A stretch of DNA of 64,000 nt from an uncultured Gammaproteobacteria bacterium (GCA_937921935.1 CAKZWQ010000003.1:62001-126000), one strand, 5' to 3'. Positions 44,767 through 54,664 are shown, counted from the stretch's first letter. Made by a program: numbers and translations. The notes: a model not told the origin generated them from the letters alone.

Positions 44767-47700
44767 GTGCCGCGAACTTGCCCGGCTACGCCGAGCTGCA
44801 CTGCCTCAGTAATTTTAGTTTTCTGCGCGGCGCCTCGCATCCTGAAGAACTTTGCCGGCGGGCAGCCGAACTGGGTTACCGGGCCCTGGCCCTGACTGAC
44901 GAGTGTTCCGTGGCCGGTGTTGTGCGGGCCCATATGGCTACCCGTGAACTGCCGCTGCAGTTAATCGTCGGTAGTGAATTTCGCCTGGCCGACGGACTGC
45001 GTTGCGTGTTACTGCCCGTTGATCGCCATGGCTATGCGCAATTATGTGAGCTGATTACCCGCGGGCGTCGTGCAGCGCCTAAAGGTGAGTACCACCTGCT
45101 CAGGCAGGACTTGCAACAGCAGCTTGAGCATTGCCTGGCGATCTGGTTGCCCGATCACTCTTCGCAGCTGGCTGATGCCTGCTGGTTTGCAGAGACTTTC
45201 CCAAGCCGTGCCTGGCTGGGAGTGGAACTGCTGGCGGGGCCCGACGATGCCGAGCGCCTGGAACACTTGTGTGAACTGGCCGAGCTGGCGGGTCTGCCGG
45301 CTGTCGCTGCCGGCGATGTGCATATGCACCGGCGCGGGCGTCGTGCTTTGCAGGATGCGCTGACGGCTATCCGCCTGCGTCTGCCCCTTGAGGGCTCCTG
45401 CGGGCACTTGTTCCCCAATGGTGAGCGACATCTTCGTCCCAGGGAGTCGCTGGCAGGTATTTATCCGGCACAGTTACTGGCAGCAACCCTGGATGTGGCC
45501 GGGCGAATCAGTTTTTCTCTTGCTGAACTGCGTTATGAATATCCGCAGGAACTGGTGCCGGCGGGTGAAACCGCCGCCAGTTATTTACGGCACCTGACTG
45601 CAGCAGGCGCCGGTCAGCGCTGGCCTGAGGGAACGCCCGGCCATGTGCAGGCACTTCTCGAGCATGAGCTGGAATTGATTGAGGAGCTGCATTACGAGGC
45701 CTATTTTCTGACCGTCCACGATATTGTCCGTTTCGCCAGGGCGCGGGGCATTTTGTGTCAGGGTCGGGGGTCTGCAGCTAACTCAGCAGTTTGTTTCTGC
45801 CTGGGGATTACCGAAGTGGATCCGGCTCGCATGTCGGTACTGGTGGAACGTTTCATCTCCAAAGAACGAGATGAGCCCCCTGATATCGATGTGGACTTTG
45901 AACACGAGCGCCGTGAAGAGGTGATTCAGTATCTCTATGGCAAGTACGGCCGTGATCGCGCCGCCCTGACTGCAACCGTGATCAGCTATTGTCCACGCAG
46001 CGCGATTCGTGATGTGGGTAAAGCCCTGGGTCTGGATGATCTGCAGGTTGATCGTATGGCCCGCGCCATGCAGTGGTGGGATGGCAAGAGCGTGCAGCCG
46101 GAGCGTGTCCGGGAAGCGGGCCTGGATCCTGAAAAGCCCTTGCTGCGACGTCTGCTGGGCCTGGTCAGCGAGATTATCGGCTTTCCTCGCCACCTCTCGC
46201 AGCATGTGGGTGGTTTTGTGATTTCCCGGGGGTTGCTGTCGCAACTGGTGCCGGTGGAAAACGCTGCGATGCCAGACCGCACAGTCATTCAGTGGGATAA
46301 AAACGACCTGGATGCCCTGGGTCTGCTCAAGGTTGATGTGCTGGGCCTGGGAATGCTGAGCGCCATTCGTCGGTGCTTCGACCTGCTCCGGCAACATCGC
46401 CGGCGAGAGCTTAGTCTGGCCAACGTGCCGGCGGAAGATCCGCTGGTTTACGACATGATTTGCCGCGCCGATACCATGGGCGTTTTCCAGATTGAATCAC
46501 GTGCCCAGATGGCAATGCTGCCGAGGTTGCGCCCTCGGTCTTACTACGACCTGGTGATCGAGGTTGCCATCATTCGGCCGGGGCCGATCCAGGGAGACAT
46601 GGTGCATCCTTATCTGCGGCGTCGTAATGGTGAGGAGCCGGTCAGTTATCCCAGCGAGGAGGTGCGCGGGGTTCTGGAGCGAACCCTGGGGGTGCCCATA
46701 TTTCAGGAGCAGGTGATGCAACTGGCCATCGTGGCCGCTGGTTTTAGCCCGGGAGAGGCTGACGAGTTGCGCCGGGCAATGGCGGTATGGCGCCGGCAAG
46801 GCAATCTGGGCTCCTTTGAGACCCGCCTGATCGATGGCATGCAGGCCCGCGGCTACTCGGCTGATTTCGCCCGGCAGATCTTTAACCAGATCCAGGGTTT
46901 TGGTGAATATGGTTTTCCCGAGTCGCATGCTGCCAGCTTTGCCTTGCTGGTTTATGTCTCGGCCTGGCTGAAGTGCCATGAGCCGGCAGCTTTTTTTTGT
47001 GCTCTGCTCAACAGTCAGCCGATGGGGTTTTATGCGCCGGCTCAACTCGTGCAGTGTGTCCGGCGACAGGGTGTAACGGTGCGCCCGGCAGATGTTCGCT
47101 ATAGCGACTGGGACTGCAGTCTGGAGACGGACCCCTGGGCAGGCTTGGTATTACGGCTTGGCTTGCGCCTGATCAAGGGCCTGTCATCAGCCGGCGCAGG
47201 CCGTCTGCTGGCGGCTCGCGCTGAGGGCGCATTTGATGATGTGCAGGCTCTTGGCGAGCGGGCCGCTCTGGATCAGGGTGACCTTGGTGCCCTGGCGGCG
47301 GCTGATGCCCTGCAGAGTATTGCCGGCCATCGTCATCGGGCCCGCTGGCAAGTAGCCGGCGTAGAGAGGCCATTGCCACTGCTGCAGGGTGCCAGCGCCG
47401 CTGAAGCTACGCCGCTGCTTAAACGGCCGCTGGAGGGGCAGGAGATAGTCGCCGATTACCAGCGCACCGGCCTGAGCCTGCGGCGTCATCCCCTGGCGCT
47501 GTTGCGCCCGGCATTAGGTGATCGCGGCTTGCTCAGTGCTGCCCAGGTGGAAGCCTGTGCGGATGATGAACTGGTTTATGCGGCCGGGCTGGTGATTAAT
47601 CGACAGCGGCCGGCCAGTGCGGCGGGCGTGATGTTTATTACTTTGGAGGATGAGACTGGTTATCTCAACCTGGTGGTCTGGCAGCGTGTGCTTGAGCGGC

Positions 47701-47849
47701 AGCGACAGCTTGTGCTGGGGGCGACGCTGATGGGTGTTAAGGCCGCGGTGCAGCGCGAGGGTGAGGTGATGCACCTGGTGGTGCAGGAAATTTACGATTA
47801 CAGCGCCCTGTTGGGCCACCTGCAGATTCCCAGTCGCGACTTTCACTAG
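44763..47849 (+). CDS. dnaE2: Error-prone DNA polymerase III alpha subunit DnaE2
   Basis: 1028 residues from the ATG at 44763, inside the imuB stop. An upstream frame extension has no support. Order: PHP domain (YAELHCLSNFSFLRGASHPEEL), polymerase palm with DPPDIDVDFEHERREEVIQYLYGKYG (catalytic Asp-x-Asp), fingers, and an OB-fold near the C-terminus. Shorter than DnaE1, as usual for DnaE2/ImuC. It performs mutagenic bypass of lesions with ImuA and ImuB under SOS control. It is the last gene of the operon. Confidence 0.95.
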   Translation: MSAANLPGYAELHCLSNFSFLRGASHPEELCRRAAELGYRALALTDECSVAGVVRAHMATRELPLQLIVGSEFRLADGLRCVLLPVDRHGYAQLCELITRGRRAAPKGEYHLLRQDLQQQLEHCLAIWLPDHSSQLADACWFAETFPSRAWLGVELLAGPDDAERLEHLCELAELAGLPAVAAGDVHMHRRGRRALQDALTAIRLRLPLEGSCGHLFPNGERHLRPRESLAGIYPAQLLAATLDVAGRISFSLAELRYEYPQELVPAGETAASYLRHLTAAGAGQRWPEGTPGHVQALLEHELELIEELHYEAYFLTVHDIVRFARARGILCQGRGSAANSAVCFCLGITEVDPARMSVLVERFISKERDEPPDIDVDFEHERREEVIQYLYGKYGRDRAALTATVISYCPRSAIRDVGKALGLDDLQVDRMARAMQWWDGKSVQPERVREAGLDPEKPLLRRLLGLVSEIIGFPRHLSQHVGGFVISRGLLSQLVPVENAAMPDRTVIQWDKNDLDALGLLKVDVLGLGMLSAIRRCFDLLRQHRRRELSLANVPAEDPLVYDMICRADTMGVFQIESRAQMAMLPRLRPRSYYDLVIEVAIIRPGPIQGDMVHPYLRRRNGEEPVSYPSEEVRGVLERTLGVPIFQEQVMQLAIVAAGFSPGEADELRRAMAVWRRQGNLGSFETRLIDGMQARGYSADFARQIFNQIQGFGEYGFPESHAASFALLVYVSAWLKCHEPAAFFCALLNSQPMGFYAPAQLVQCVRRQGVTVRPADVRYSDWDCSLETDPWAGLVLRLGLRLIKGLSSAGAGRLLAARAEGAFDDVQALGERAALDQGDLGALAAADALQSIAGHRHRARWQVAGVERPLPLLQGASAAEATPLLKRPLEGQEIVADYQRTGLSLRRHPLALLRPALGDRGLLSAAQVEACADDELVYAAGLVINRQRPASAAGVMFITLEDETGYLNLVVWQRVLERQRQLVLGATLMGVKAAVQREGEVMHLVVQEIYDYSALLGHLQIPSRDFH

Positions 47850-47872
47850 CGGGCGCGCTCGGCCCCGTCTGA

Positions 47873-48154
47873 CTAGTCCGTATCTAAGTCGAAGTCGTCG
47901 AAGTCTGAAAGGTCCTCAGACGTACGCCGCTCTTCCATGATTTCTTCCAGTCGTTTGCGTGCTTTCTCGTGCGTGAAGTGATCAGACGGCAGCCCGGCTG
48001 CTTCCACTTCGGAGATCAGGTCATCGACATTGATTTCCACCGAAGTGTCACCCACATTGTCTGTTGATAAAGGTGGATCAATGGTGGCCGTTGCCGTTTC
48101 ATCGAAAAGACCCTCGTCTTCCGGGTTACTGGTCTGCTGCTTTTTTCCGCTCAT
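47873..48154 (-). CDS. Small acidic hypothetical protein
   Basis: A 93-residue, strongly acidic, hydrophilic protein. There is no signal peptide or membrane segment. A charged helix KARKRLEEIMEERRTSEDLSDFDDFDLDTD forms the C-terminal half. The shape recalls short acidic helical proteins of Pseudomonas (PA3496-like), but I cannot confirm the family. It is convergent with dnaE2 (23 bases) and lies in the same direction as the gsp operon, 140 bases beyond gspF. Confidence 0.6.
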   Translation of the reverse strand: MSGKKQQTSNPEDEGLFDETATATIDPPLSTDNVGDTSVEINVDDLISEVEAAGLPSDHFTHEKARKRLEEIMEERRTSEDLSDFDDFDLDTD

Positions 48155-48294
48155 CTCCCTGACCCCACGGTGTATTTACAGGCTTAAGTCAAACATGCGA
48201 CTCAGGGGGTTTTTTAAAACGAAACTCCGAGGCCTGCAAGGGCGAACCTGGAAAAATGTGAACCAGTCCCGCCTATGCGCAGGTGCTGGCTGTG

Positions 48295-49509
48295 TCAGCG
48301 AACCAGTTGATTCAGTTCGAAGATGGGCAGCAGGATGGCCATGACGATGATGAGTACCACGACCCCCATACCGACGATCAGGGCAGGCTCCAGGATGCCG
48401 AGCAGGGCGGCGATCAGGCCGTCCATTTCACGTTCCTGATTCACAGCGGCCCGTTCCAGCATGGTTTCGAGTTCGCCACTGGCCTCGCCACTGGAAATCA
48501 GGTGGACACACAGGGGCGGGAAGTAGCCGCCGGCGCCCAGGGACTTGCCGATGGCGCCTCCCTCACGAATTCGCTCCGCAGCCGTCTCAACCGATTCGCG
48601 CATGGGGACATTGGTGATGACCTCACCAGAAATTCTCAAGGCTTCCAGCACCGGCACGCCGCTGCCGCTAAGAATGCTGAACGTGCGGGTGAAGCGGGCT
48701 GTGTTGAAGCCGCGCACGATCTTGCCCACCACGGGAAGTTTTAGCAGCGCCTGGTCCCAGCGGCGCCGGTAAGCAGCTTGGCGGAGCAGTCGTCGGCCAC
48801 CCCAGATCGCCGCACCGATAAGGATCAGCAGGATGCCCCAGTTGTTGCGCAGGAAATCGCTGCTGAGAATCAGCCACTGGGTTAGCTGCGGCAGGTCCTG
48901 CCCGGTGTTGCTGAAGACGCCGACCACTTTCGGTACCACATAGACCAGCATGAGACTGACGATACCGAGTGCCAGAACCGTCAGCACCGCCGGATAAATC
49001 ATGGCGTTGGAAACCTTCTGGCGGAGTTCCTGGCGGCTCTCCGTGTAATCGGCCAAGCGGTTTAGCACGGCATCCAGATGCCCCGATTGCTCGCCTGCCG
49101 CTACGGTAGCGCGATAAAGCTCGGGAAAAGCTTTGGGGAAGTCCGCTAGTCCATCCGCCAGGCTATGGCCCTCCATCACTTTGGAGCGGGTGCCCAGAAC
49201 GATACTTTTTACCCGCGGCGATTCGCTTTGTTCGCCGATGGCCAGCAGGGCCTCTTCCAGGGGCATGGAGGATTGCACCAGCGTCGCCATTTGCCGGGTA
49301 ATCAGGGACAGGTCGGCCGCCGACATGGAACGGCGCAGGGAAAAACTTTGCTGCCGGGTGGATTCTTTTTCGGCGACTTCGGCCACGGACAGCGGCAGCA
49401 ATTCGCGTTCTCTGAGTAACTGGCGGACCTGTCTGGGGGTGTCGCCTTCTACGACCCCTTTGAGTTGTTTACCACCGGGGTCAATGGCCGTGTATTCAAA
49501 GGCTCCCAT
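48295..49509 (-). CDS. gspF: Type II secretion inner-membrane protein GspF
   Basis: A 404-residue protein with the classic GspF start MGAFEYTAIDPGGKQLKGVVEGDTPRQVRQLL. Two T2SSF domains (about 70-195 and 270-395) and three membrane segments are visible. It is the platform protein linking the GspE ATPase to the pseudopilus. It overlaps gspE by one base (TGATG). It is the last gene of the C-D-E-F set, and no gspG or later genes follow. Confidence 0.95.
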   Translation of the reverse strand: MGAFEYTAIDPGGKQLKGVVEGDTPRQVRQLLRERELLPLSVAEVAEKESTRQQSFSLRRSMSAADLSLITRQMATLVQSSMPLEEALLAIGEQSESPRVKSIVLGTRSKVMEGHSLADGLADFPKAFPELYRATVAAGEQSGHLDAVLNRLADYTESRQELRQKVSNAMIYPAVLTVLALGIVSLMLVYVVPKVVGVFSNTGQDLPQLTQWLILSSDFLRNNWGILLILIGAAIWGGRRLLRQAAYRRRWDQALLKLPVVGKIVRGFNTARFTRTFSILSGSGVPVLEALRISGEVITNVPMRESVETAAERIREGGAIGKSLGAGGYFPPLCVHLISSGEASGELETMLERAAVNQEREMDGLIAALLGILEPALIVGMGVVVLIIVMAILLPIFELNQLVR

Positions 49510-51068
49510 CAGTCGCCGCGGGTAACGCGCAGGACTTCATCCAGGGTTGTCTCGCCTGCCATGACCCGGCGGATGCCGTCTTCGCGAATGCCCGGGCTGT
49601 GCTGCCGTGCATAGCGTTCCAGTTCATGTTCGCCCGCACCATCGTGAATCATGGTGCGTAGCTGATCATCCACTGACACCAGTTCGTAGATGCCGGTTCG
49701 GCCACGGAAGCCTTCGCCGCCTTTGCTGCCCTTGGGTGGGCGGAAGAGAGTTGGCGGATTGGATTCGTCCATGCCCAGGGCGCGGCACTCGTAGCCGGGA
49801 GCGGGGTAGGCTTCTTTCGCATCGTTATCCAGCACCCTCACCAGGCGTTGAGCGACGACACCAATAAGGCTTGATGAAAGCAGAAAGGGTTCCACGCCCA
49901 TGTCGCGCAGGCGCGTTACCGCGCCCACGGCTGTATTAGTATGCAGCGTGGATAGCACCAGGTGACCGGTAAGGCTCGCCTGGACAGCAATTTCCGCCGT
50001 TTCCAGATCACGAATCTCACCCACCATGACAACGTCCGGATCCTGCCGCAGGATCGCTCGCAATCCGCGGGCAAAGGTCATATCGACCTTGGAGTTAACC
50101 TGCGACTGGCCAATGCCATCGATGTAGTACTCGATGGGATCTTCTACGGTCATGATATTGCGCGTGTCGTCGTTGATTCGTTCCAGGGCTGCGTACAGGG
50201 TTGTGGTCTTACCAGAGCCTGTTGGTCCGGTCACCAGGATGATGCCGTGGGGTTTGTGGATGAGTTCATCCACTTGCTGCATCACGCTGGGTTCCATTCC
50301 CAGGTGCTTCAGGTCCAGGCGCCCGGCATTCTTGTCCAGCAAGCGCAACACGACCCGTTCACCGTGGCCCGAAGGCATGGTGGAGACACGAACATCAACG
50401 GCTCGCCCGGCTACGCGTAGCGAGATGCGACCGTCCTGGGGCAGGCGTTTCTCGGCGATATCCAGTCTGGACATGACTTTGATACGAGAGACTACCAAGG
50501 GCGCCACCGCCCGGCGCGATTGCAGGACTTCCCGCAACAGGCCGTCAACGCGGAAGCGCACCACCAGTCGATTCTCAAACGGCTCGATATGAACGTCCGA
50601 GGCATTTTCTTTGATCGCTGAGGTCAGGACCGCGTTGATCAGGCGAATGATGGGCGCATCGTCATCGCTTTCCATCAGATCCGACGGCTCCGGGAGTTCC
50701 TGGGCCATGCGGAACAGATCGTTGTCGTCCCCAAAGCCTTCAACCATTTGCATGGTGGAGTCCGACTCGCGCTCGTAGGTCTGCTGCAAGCGGTCTTCAA
50801 AGACTTCCGGCGTCACGATCTCCAGGGCCAGCTCTGCACCGATAAAACGGCGCACTTCGCTCAGGCTGACAGGGTCTGCACCTTGGCGTACCAGCGTCTG
50901 GGCCCGGCCGTCGTCATAGCTATGTACCAGCAGTCCGTGCCGTTTGGCGAAAGAAAAGGGCAGCAGGCGTTCGCTGCCGTCCTCTGAGTGGGTGGCTTCT
51001 GCATTGTCTGGCAGTAAATCGGCAACGTCCCGCAGCGCATCCTGGGTGGGCGGCATCGTGGCTGCCAT
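49509..51068 (-). CDS. gspE: Type II secretion ATPase GspE
   Basis: A 519-residue traffic ATPase. N-terminal GspE domains come first (about 20-165). Walker A is VTGPTGSGKTTTLYAAL, the Asp box is MTVEDPIEYYIDG, and Walker B is DVVMVGEIRDLETAEIA. Near the end, where GspE proteins usually have two CxxC pairs for zinc, the sequence (about 395-455) has only one Cys (YECRALG), though it is otherwise intact (FRGRTGIYELV). The start codon is preceded by GAGGAA, which overlaps the gspD stop. Confidence 0.93.
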   Translation of the reverse strand: MAATMPPTQDALRDVADLLPDNAEATHSEDGSERLLPFSFAKRHGLLVHSYDDGRAQTLVRQGADPVSLSEVRRFIGAELALEIVTPEVFEDRLQQTYERESDSTMQMVEGFGDDNDLFRMAQELPEPSDLMESDDDAPIIRLINAVLTSAIKENASDVHIEPFENRLVVRFRVDGLLREVLQSRRAVAPLVVSRIKVMSRLDIAEKRLPQDGRISLRVAGRAVDVRVSTMPSGHGERVVLRLLDKNAGRLDLKHLGMEPSVMQQVDELIHKPHGIILVTGPTGSGKTTTLYAALERINDDTRNIMTVEDPIEYYIDGIGQSQVNSKVDMTFARGLRAILRQDPDVVMVGEIRDLETAEIAVQASLTGHLVLSTLHTNTAVGAVTRLRDMGVEPFLLSSSLIGVVAQRLVRVLDNDAKEAYPAPGYECRALGMDESNPPTLFRPPKGSKGGEGFRGRTGIYELVSVDDQLRTMIHDGAGEHELERYARQHSPGIREDGIRRVMAGETTLDEVLRVTRGD

Positions 51069-51070
51069 CG

Positions 51071-53098
51071 CTATTCCTCCATGGCCGCTTTGTTCGCGGC
51101 TTCTGCGTCGGCCTCGGCCTGCTGTTTCGGACTCAGATTACGCAAATCAATGGTGGGGACCTGGTCAGCGCCGTCGGCTCCTTCAGGCAGAACATTGGGG
51201 GACCAGGGCAGCACCGGTGGAGCGGGGCGCTTGGCTTCCCAGCTGGGCAAGACCATGTCCGGTTCGCGTTCGGCCTGGACGCGGCGTATGAAGTTGTACT
51301 TGGCGTTCGTCTCGAAGGCCGCCTGCACATCGTCGCGCAGAATCGTTGGCTTGATGAAGAACATCAGGTTGGTCTTCACCTTCGTGGTGCTGGTGGAACG
51401 GAACAGGGCGCCGACCAGCGGGATACTGCCCAGCACCGGCACTCGCTCGACGGATTCGCGCAACTCGTCCTGAATCAGCCCGCCCAGCACCAGGATGCCC
51501 AGGTCTTCCACGATCACCGCGGTATTCACGCGACGATTGTTGGTAATCAGATCGACGGCCTGGGTACTGTCCGAAACCGTGGAGATTTCTTGTTCGATCT
51601 TCAGGCGAACCGCGTCGCCTTCGTTGATTTGCGGTGTCAGTTTTAAAGTCAGGCCGACTTGCTCACGCTCAATGGTCTGGAAGGGATTCACCGAGCCCAC
51701 GCCGCCCGAGTCGGTGAAGCTGCCGGTTACGAACGGCACTTCCGAGCCGACCTGGATCTCGGCCTCTTCGTTATCCAGCGTGACCAGCACCGGCGTACCC
51801 ATGATGTTGGAGTCGACATCGGCTTCCAGGGCTTCAACTAATGCCACGAAGCTCAAGCCCGAGCTGGATACCCGGCCCAGGCCCAGGGTAACGCCCGGCG
51901 TGATGACATCGCCGACGTTTATGTCATCACCATTGATGGCCCCGGCAAGAGCCCCGATCCCGGCTACATCAGAGAAATCGGTGACGCCGGCAATGTTCTC
52001 CAGATCAGAGTCGGCGATGGCCCAGGTAACGCCCAGGTCAGCAGCTCGCTCGGCCATGACCTCGACAATGATTGTTTCCAGCATGACCTGTAGCCGGCGA
52101 ATATCCAGCCGATCAACCACCGTCATCATGGAGCGCATGATCTTCGGGGGGGCAGTGACGACCAGGGCATTGGTGGACTCATCGGCCCAGACGTTAATTT
52201 CTGTCTGTTCCGGGCCGGATTGTTCGGCTTCGGCGACTTTCTGGTACTGAGTCTGCAGTTTTTCAGCCAGGTCCTGCGCTTCCGCATATCGCAGGTAACG
52301 TACCTGGGTGTCGCCGCCGCTTTCCAGTGGTGTGTCCAGATGCGCAACCAGGGCGCGCAGGCGCAGCCGCTCTGATTTATCGCCGCTGATCAGAATGCTG
52401 TTGGTGCGGTCGTCAGCGACCACGGTGGCGACCTTTTGTGCGGCTGCATTATCCGCACGTGCCCCCTGAGCCAGGGTATTAATCAGCAGAACGACCTGGC
52501 TGGCGGTGGCGTGCTCCAGGCGAATTACCTCAACCTCTTCGTCACTGCCCTGATCGATGCGGCGAATAATTCGCAGCATGCGCTCCACGTTAGCAGCCCG
52601 GTCGGAAATGATCAGCATGTTGGAGGCCGGATAAGCGGCCAGGTGCCCGTACTGGGGAATCAGGGGGCGCAGGATGGGAACCAGTTGGGCTGCGGCGACA
52701 TTCTGCACCTGGATCACCTGGGTAACGATGTCGTCAGCGCGTTGGCTCGCCAGATTGCTCATCTCCGAGCCCGGTACCTGCCGGGCATTGGCGTCCGGCA
52801 GAATCTTGATCACATTGCCCGACGGCACGGCAACAAAACCATAGACGGACAGGATGGACAGGAAGGTCTCGTAGAAGGCTTCCGGCGTCATGGGTACCGA
52901 CGACAGCATGGTGACCTGCGCCTTGACGCGAGGGTCGAGTACAAAGTTCTGGCCAGTGATCTCACTGACGGCTTCGATAACCTGGCGAATATCCGCGTCT
53001 TTATAGTTTGGCGTAATCGTTGCCTGCTGAGCTCCGACCGGCGACGCCAGCGACACCCATAGCAACAGACTCAGCAGACGCGAGTAGCGGCTTATCAT
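51071..53098 (-). CDS. gspD: Type II secretion secretin GspD
   Basis: A 675-residue outer-membrane channel protein. A signal peptide is present (SLLLWVSLASPVGAQ). The N0 domain (ITPNYKDADIRQVIEAVSEITGQNFVLDPRV), N1-N3 repeats and the C-terminal secretin domain (VPVLGSIPLVGALFRSTSTTKVKTNLMFFIKPTIL) follow. No lipobox. It should form the pore of the secretion machine. Overlaps gspC by 4 bases (ATGA). Confidence 0.96.
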   Translation of the reverse strand: MISRYSRLLSLLLWVSLASPVGAQQATITPNYKDADIRQVIEAVSEITGQNFVLDPRVKAQVTMLSSVPMTPEAFYETFLSILSVYGFVAVPSGNVIKILPDANARQVPGSEMSNLASQRADDIVTQVIQVQNVAAAQLVPILRPLIPQYGHLAAYPASNMLIISDRAANVERMLRIIRRIDQGSDEEVEVIRLEHATASQVVLLINTLAQGARADNAAAQKVATVVADDRTNSILISGDKSERLRLRALVAHLDTPLESGGDTQVRYLRYAEAQDLAEKLQTQYQKVAEAEQSGPEQTEINVWADESTNALVVTAPPKIMRSMMTVVDRLDIRRLQVMLETIIVEVMAERAADLGVTWAIADSDLENIAGVTDFSDVAGIGALAGAINGDDINVGDVITPGVTLGLGRVSSSGLSFVALVEALEADVDSNIMGTPVLVTLDNEEAEIQVGSEVPFVTGSFTDSGGVGSVNPFQTIEREQVGLTLKLTPQINEGDAVRLKIEQEISTVSDSTQAVDLITNNRRVNTAVIVEDLGILVLGGLIQDELRESVERVPVLGSIPLVGALFRSTSTTKVKTNLMFFIKPTILRDDVQAAFETNAKYNFIRRVQAEREPDMVLPSWEAKRPAPPVLPWSPNVLPEGADGADQVPTIDLRNLSPKQQAEADAEAANKAAMEE

Positions 53099-54021
53099 CT
53101 TGTGCCCTCGCTGGCATTGGTCATCTGCGTGGTATCCAGGGTCATAGTTTGCTCTTCGCCATTGCGTTCTACCGTGAGCGTAACCTGCGTGGCATCACCC
53201 AGGCTCCGAAAAAGTTGCATGCCTTGCGTCGGATTGTTCAGGCTCATGCCGTTAATTGCCGTAACCAGGTCCCCGGGCCGCAGACCCAGGGCCGCGAACT
53301 GCTGCCGATTCCGGCCGGGATAGATTCGGTAACCCTTAAGTTGCCCATTAGGCATATAAGGCTGCGGCCGGACCACGTCTGTGAAGCTGGCCGCATTTTG
53401 CTGTACAACCTGCTGGACCGTGGGCGTTGCCGTGCTGCGGCGCACAGTTCGGCGGTTCTGGGCAGCGGGCGAGGCTTCAAACTCCCGCGGCAGGCGCAGC
53501 GCTTCCAGGGTTCCACGCCGGTTGAGTATGACCCGATCCACCCTTACCTGCTGCAGAGTTGCCCCGCCGGGAATGGGGTCGCGCAGGAAGTAGACCTGTT
53601 CCTTGCCTGAACCATCGGCAATGATGGCGTGGGCTTCGCCTGCATCAGCCGAGGCCACTGTAGCCCGCAAGCTCAGGTCCAGGCTGGTATCCGGCGCATC
53701 CAGGACATCCTGGTCGGCCAGCGCGGCCGGATCCGGTTCGGGCTCGGCTTCTGCTTTACCGAACAGCTGGGCGGCCACCAGCTCGCTATAGTCCCGCTGG
53801 CCTCCGGCGCTGCTGCCACTGTTTGCGACCGCGGCCGGCGGCGGTTCCCAGGCCAGGTCACCCGGCGGCGGATAAATCAGCCAGATCAGCCTGGCCAGGT
53901 ACCAGGCTATGAGTACCATGAGCGCGAGCGATACCCAGACAGGCAGGCGATCGCTGGCCTGCCCGAGCCATTGCTCGGGCGACCGATCCTGCAGTCGGGT
54001 GAGAAGGTCTGGTACGTTCAT
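53095..54021 (-). CDS. gspC: Type II secretion protein GspC
   Basis: About 308 residues from the ATG at 54021; a longer frame from 54063 has no clear ribosome binding site. One N-terminal membrane segment (VWVSLALMVLIAWYLARLIWLIYPP) is followed by a linker, the HR domain (about 120-205) and a C-terminal PDZ domain (NRQQFAALGLRPGDLVTAINGMSLNNPTQGMQLF). GspC couples the inner-membrane platform to the secretin. First gene of the gspCDEF set. Confidence 0.92.
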   Translation of the reverse strand: MNVPDLLTRLQDRSPEQWLGQASDRLPVWVSLALMVLIAWYLARLIWLIYPPPGDLAWEPPPAAVANSGSSAGGQRDYSELVAAQLFGKAEAEPEPDPAALADQDVLDAPDTSLDLSLRATVASADAGEAHAIIADGSGKEQVYFLRDPIPGGATLQQVRVDRVILNRRGTLEALRLPREFEASPAAQNRRTVRRSTATPTVQQVVQQNAASFTDVVRPQPYMPNGQLKGYRIYPGRNRQQFAALGLRPGDLVTAINGMSLNNPTQGMQLFRSLGDATQVTLTVERNGEEQTMTLDTTQMTNASEGTR

Positions 54022-54129
54022 GGGAAACCCGCAACTCCGTGGCCTGGCCGGCCTGCGAGACATAAGGCAGATTGGCGCTTGGCGGATAGTGTCCTCGCCC
54101 CGGCGCGCAGGATCAAGGGCATATATCTC

Positions 54130-54157
54130 TTGTAAGTGTTGGCATCGCCCATATATT
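54130..54157 (+). promoter_or_regulatory. Candidate sigma-70 promoter for clpS
   Basis: TTGTAA (54130-54135), a 16-base spacer and TATATT (54152-54157). It lies 168 bases upstream of the chosen clpS start, in the gap divergent from gspC. Confidence 0.4.
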
Positions 54158-54324
54158 TGGACGTATTCTCAAGGTCATGTCAGCGGCTGGTTCCGCAGTT
54201 CCAACCAATCGCCGGGGCCTTAAGTCCCCAATTTCAGGAATTAGGCGCGGGTCACGATACCCGGACGCGTGCCGGGCTAGTATTGATGGTATTTGACGCA
54301 ACACGGAATTTCGGCCTGCAGGCC

Positions 54325-54660
54325 ATGAGTGGTGAGGGTGAGCCCCCTGAAATGCCCCCCGGCGAGGACCGCGGGCTGGCGGTAGAGGAGGCTCGGCCAA
54401 AACTCAAAAAACCGCCGTTGTTCCGGGTTGTATTGCTCAATGACGACTACACTCCCATGGAGTTCGTCGTCGAGGTGCTGGAACTGATATTCAGTATGGA
54501 TCGGCCCAAGGCCACCCGGGTCATGCTGGAGGTCCATACCAAGGGAAAAGGCATCTGCGGCGTGTTTACGTACGAAATAGCAGAGACGAAGGTTGCGCAA
54601 GTGAGTTCCTACGCAGAACAGCATCAGCATCCATTGCTGTGCACGCTGGAGGAAATTTGA
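54325..54660 (+). CDS. clpS: ATP-dependent Clp protease adaptor ClpS
   Basis: About 111 residues from the ATG at 54325. The frame is open to 54136, but only the chosen start gives a usual ClpS N-terminus. It has the core [21 protein letters not shown], which binds the N-degron residue, and [23 protein letters not shown]. ClpS hands N-end-rule substrates to ClpA. It lies 4 bases before clpA, as usual. Confidence 0.95.
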   Translation: MSGEGEPPEMPPGEDRGLAVEEARPKLKKPPLFRVVLLNDDYTPMEFVVEVLELIFSMDRPKATRVMLEVHTKGKGICGVFTYEIAETKVAQVSSYAEQHQHPLLCTLEEI

Positions 54661-54664
54661 CGTC

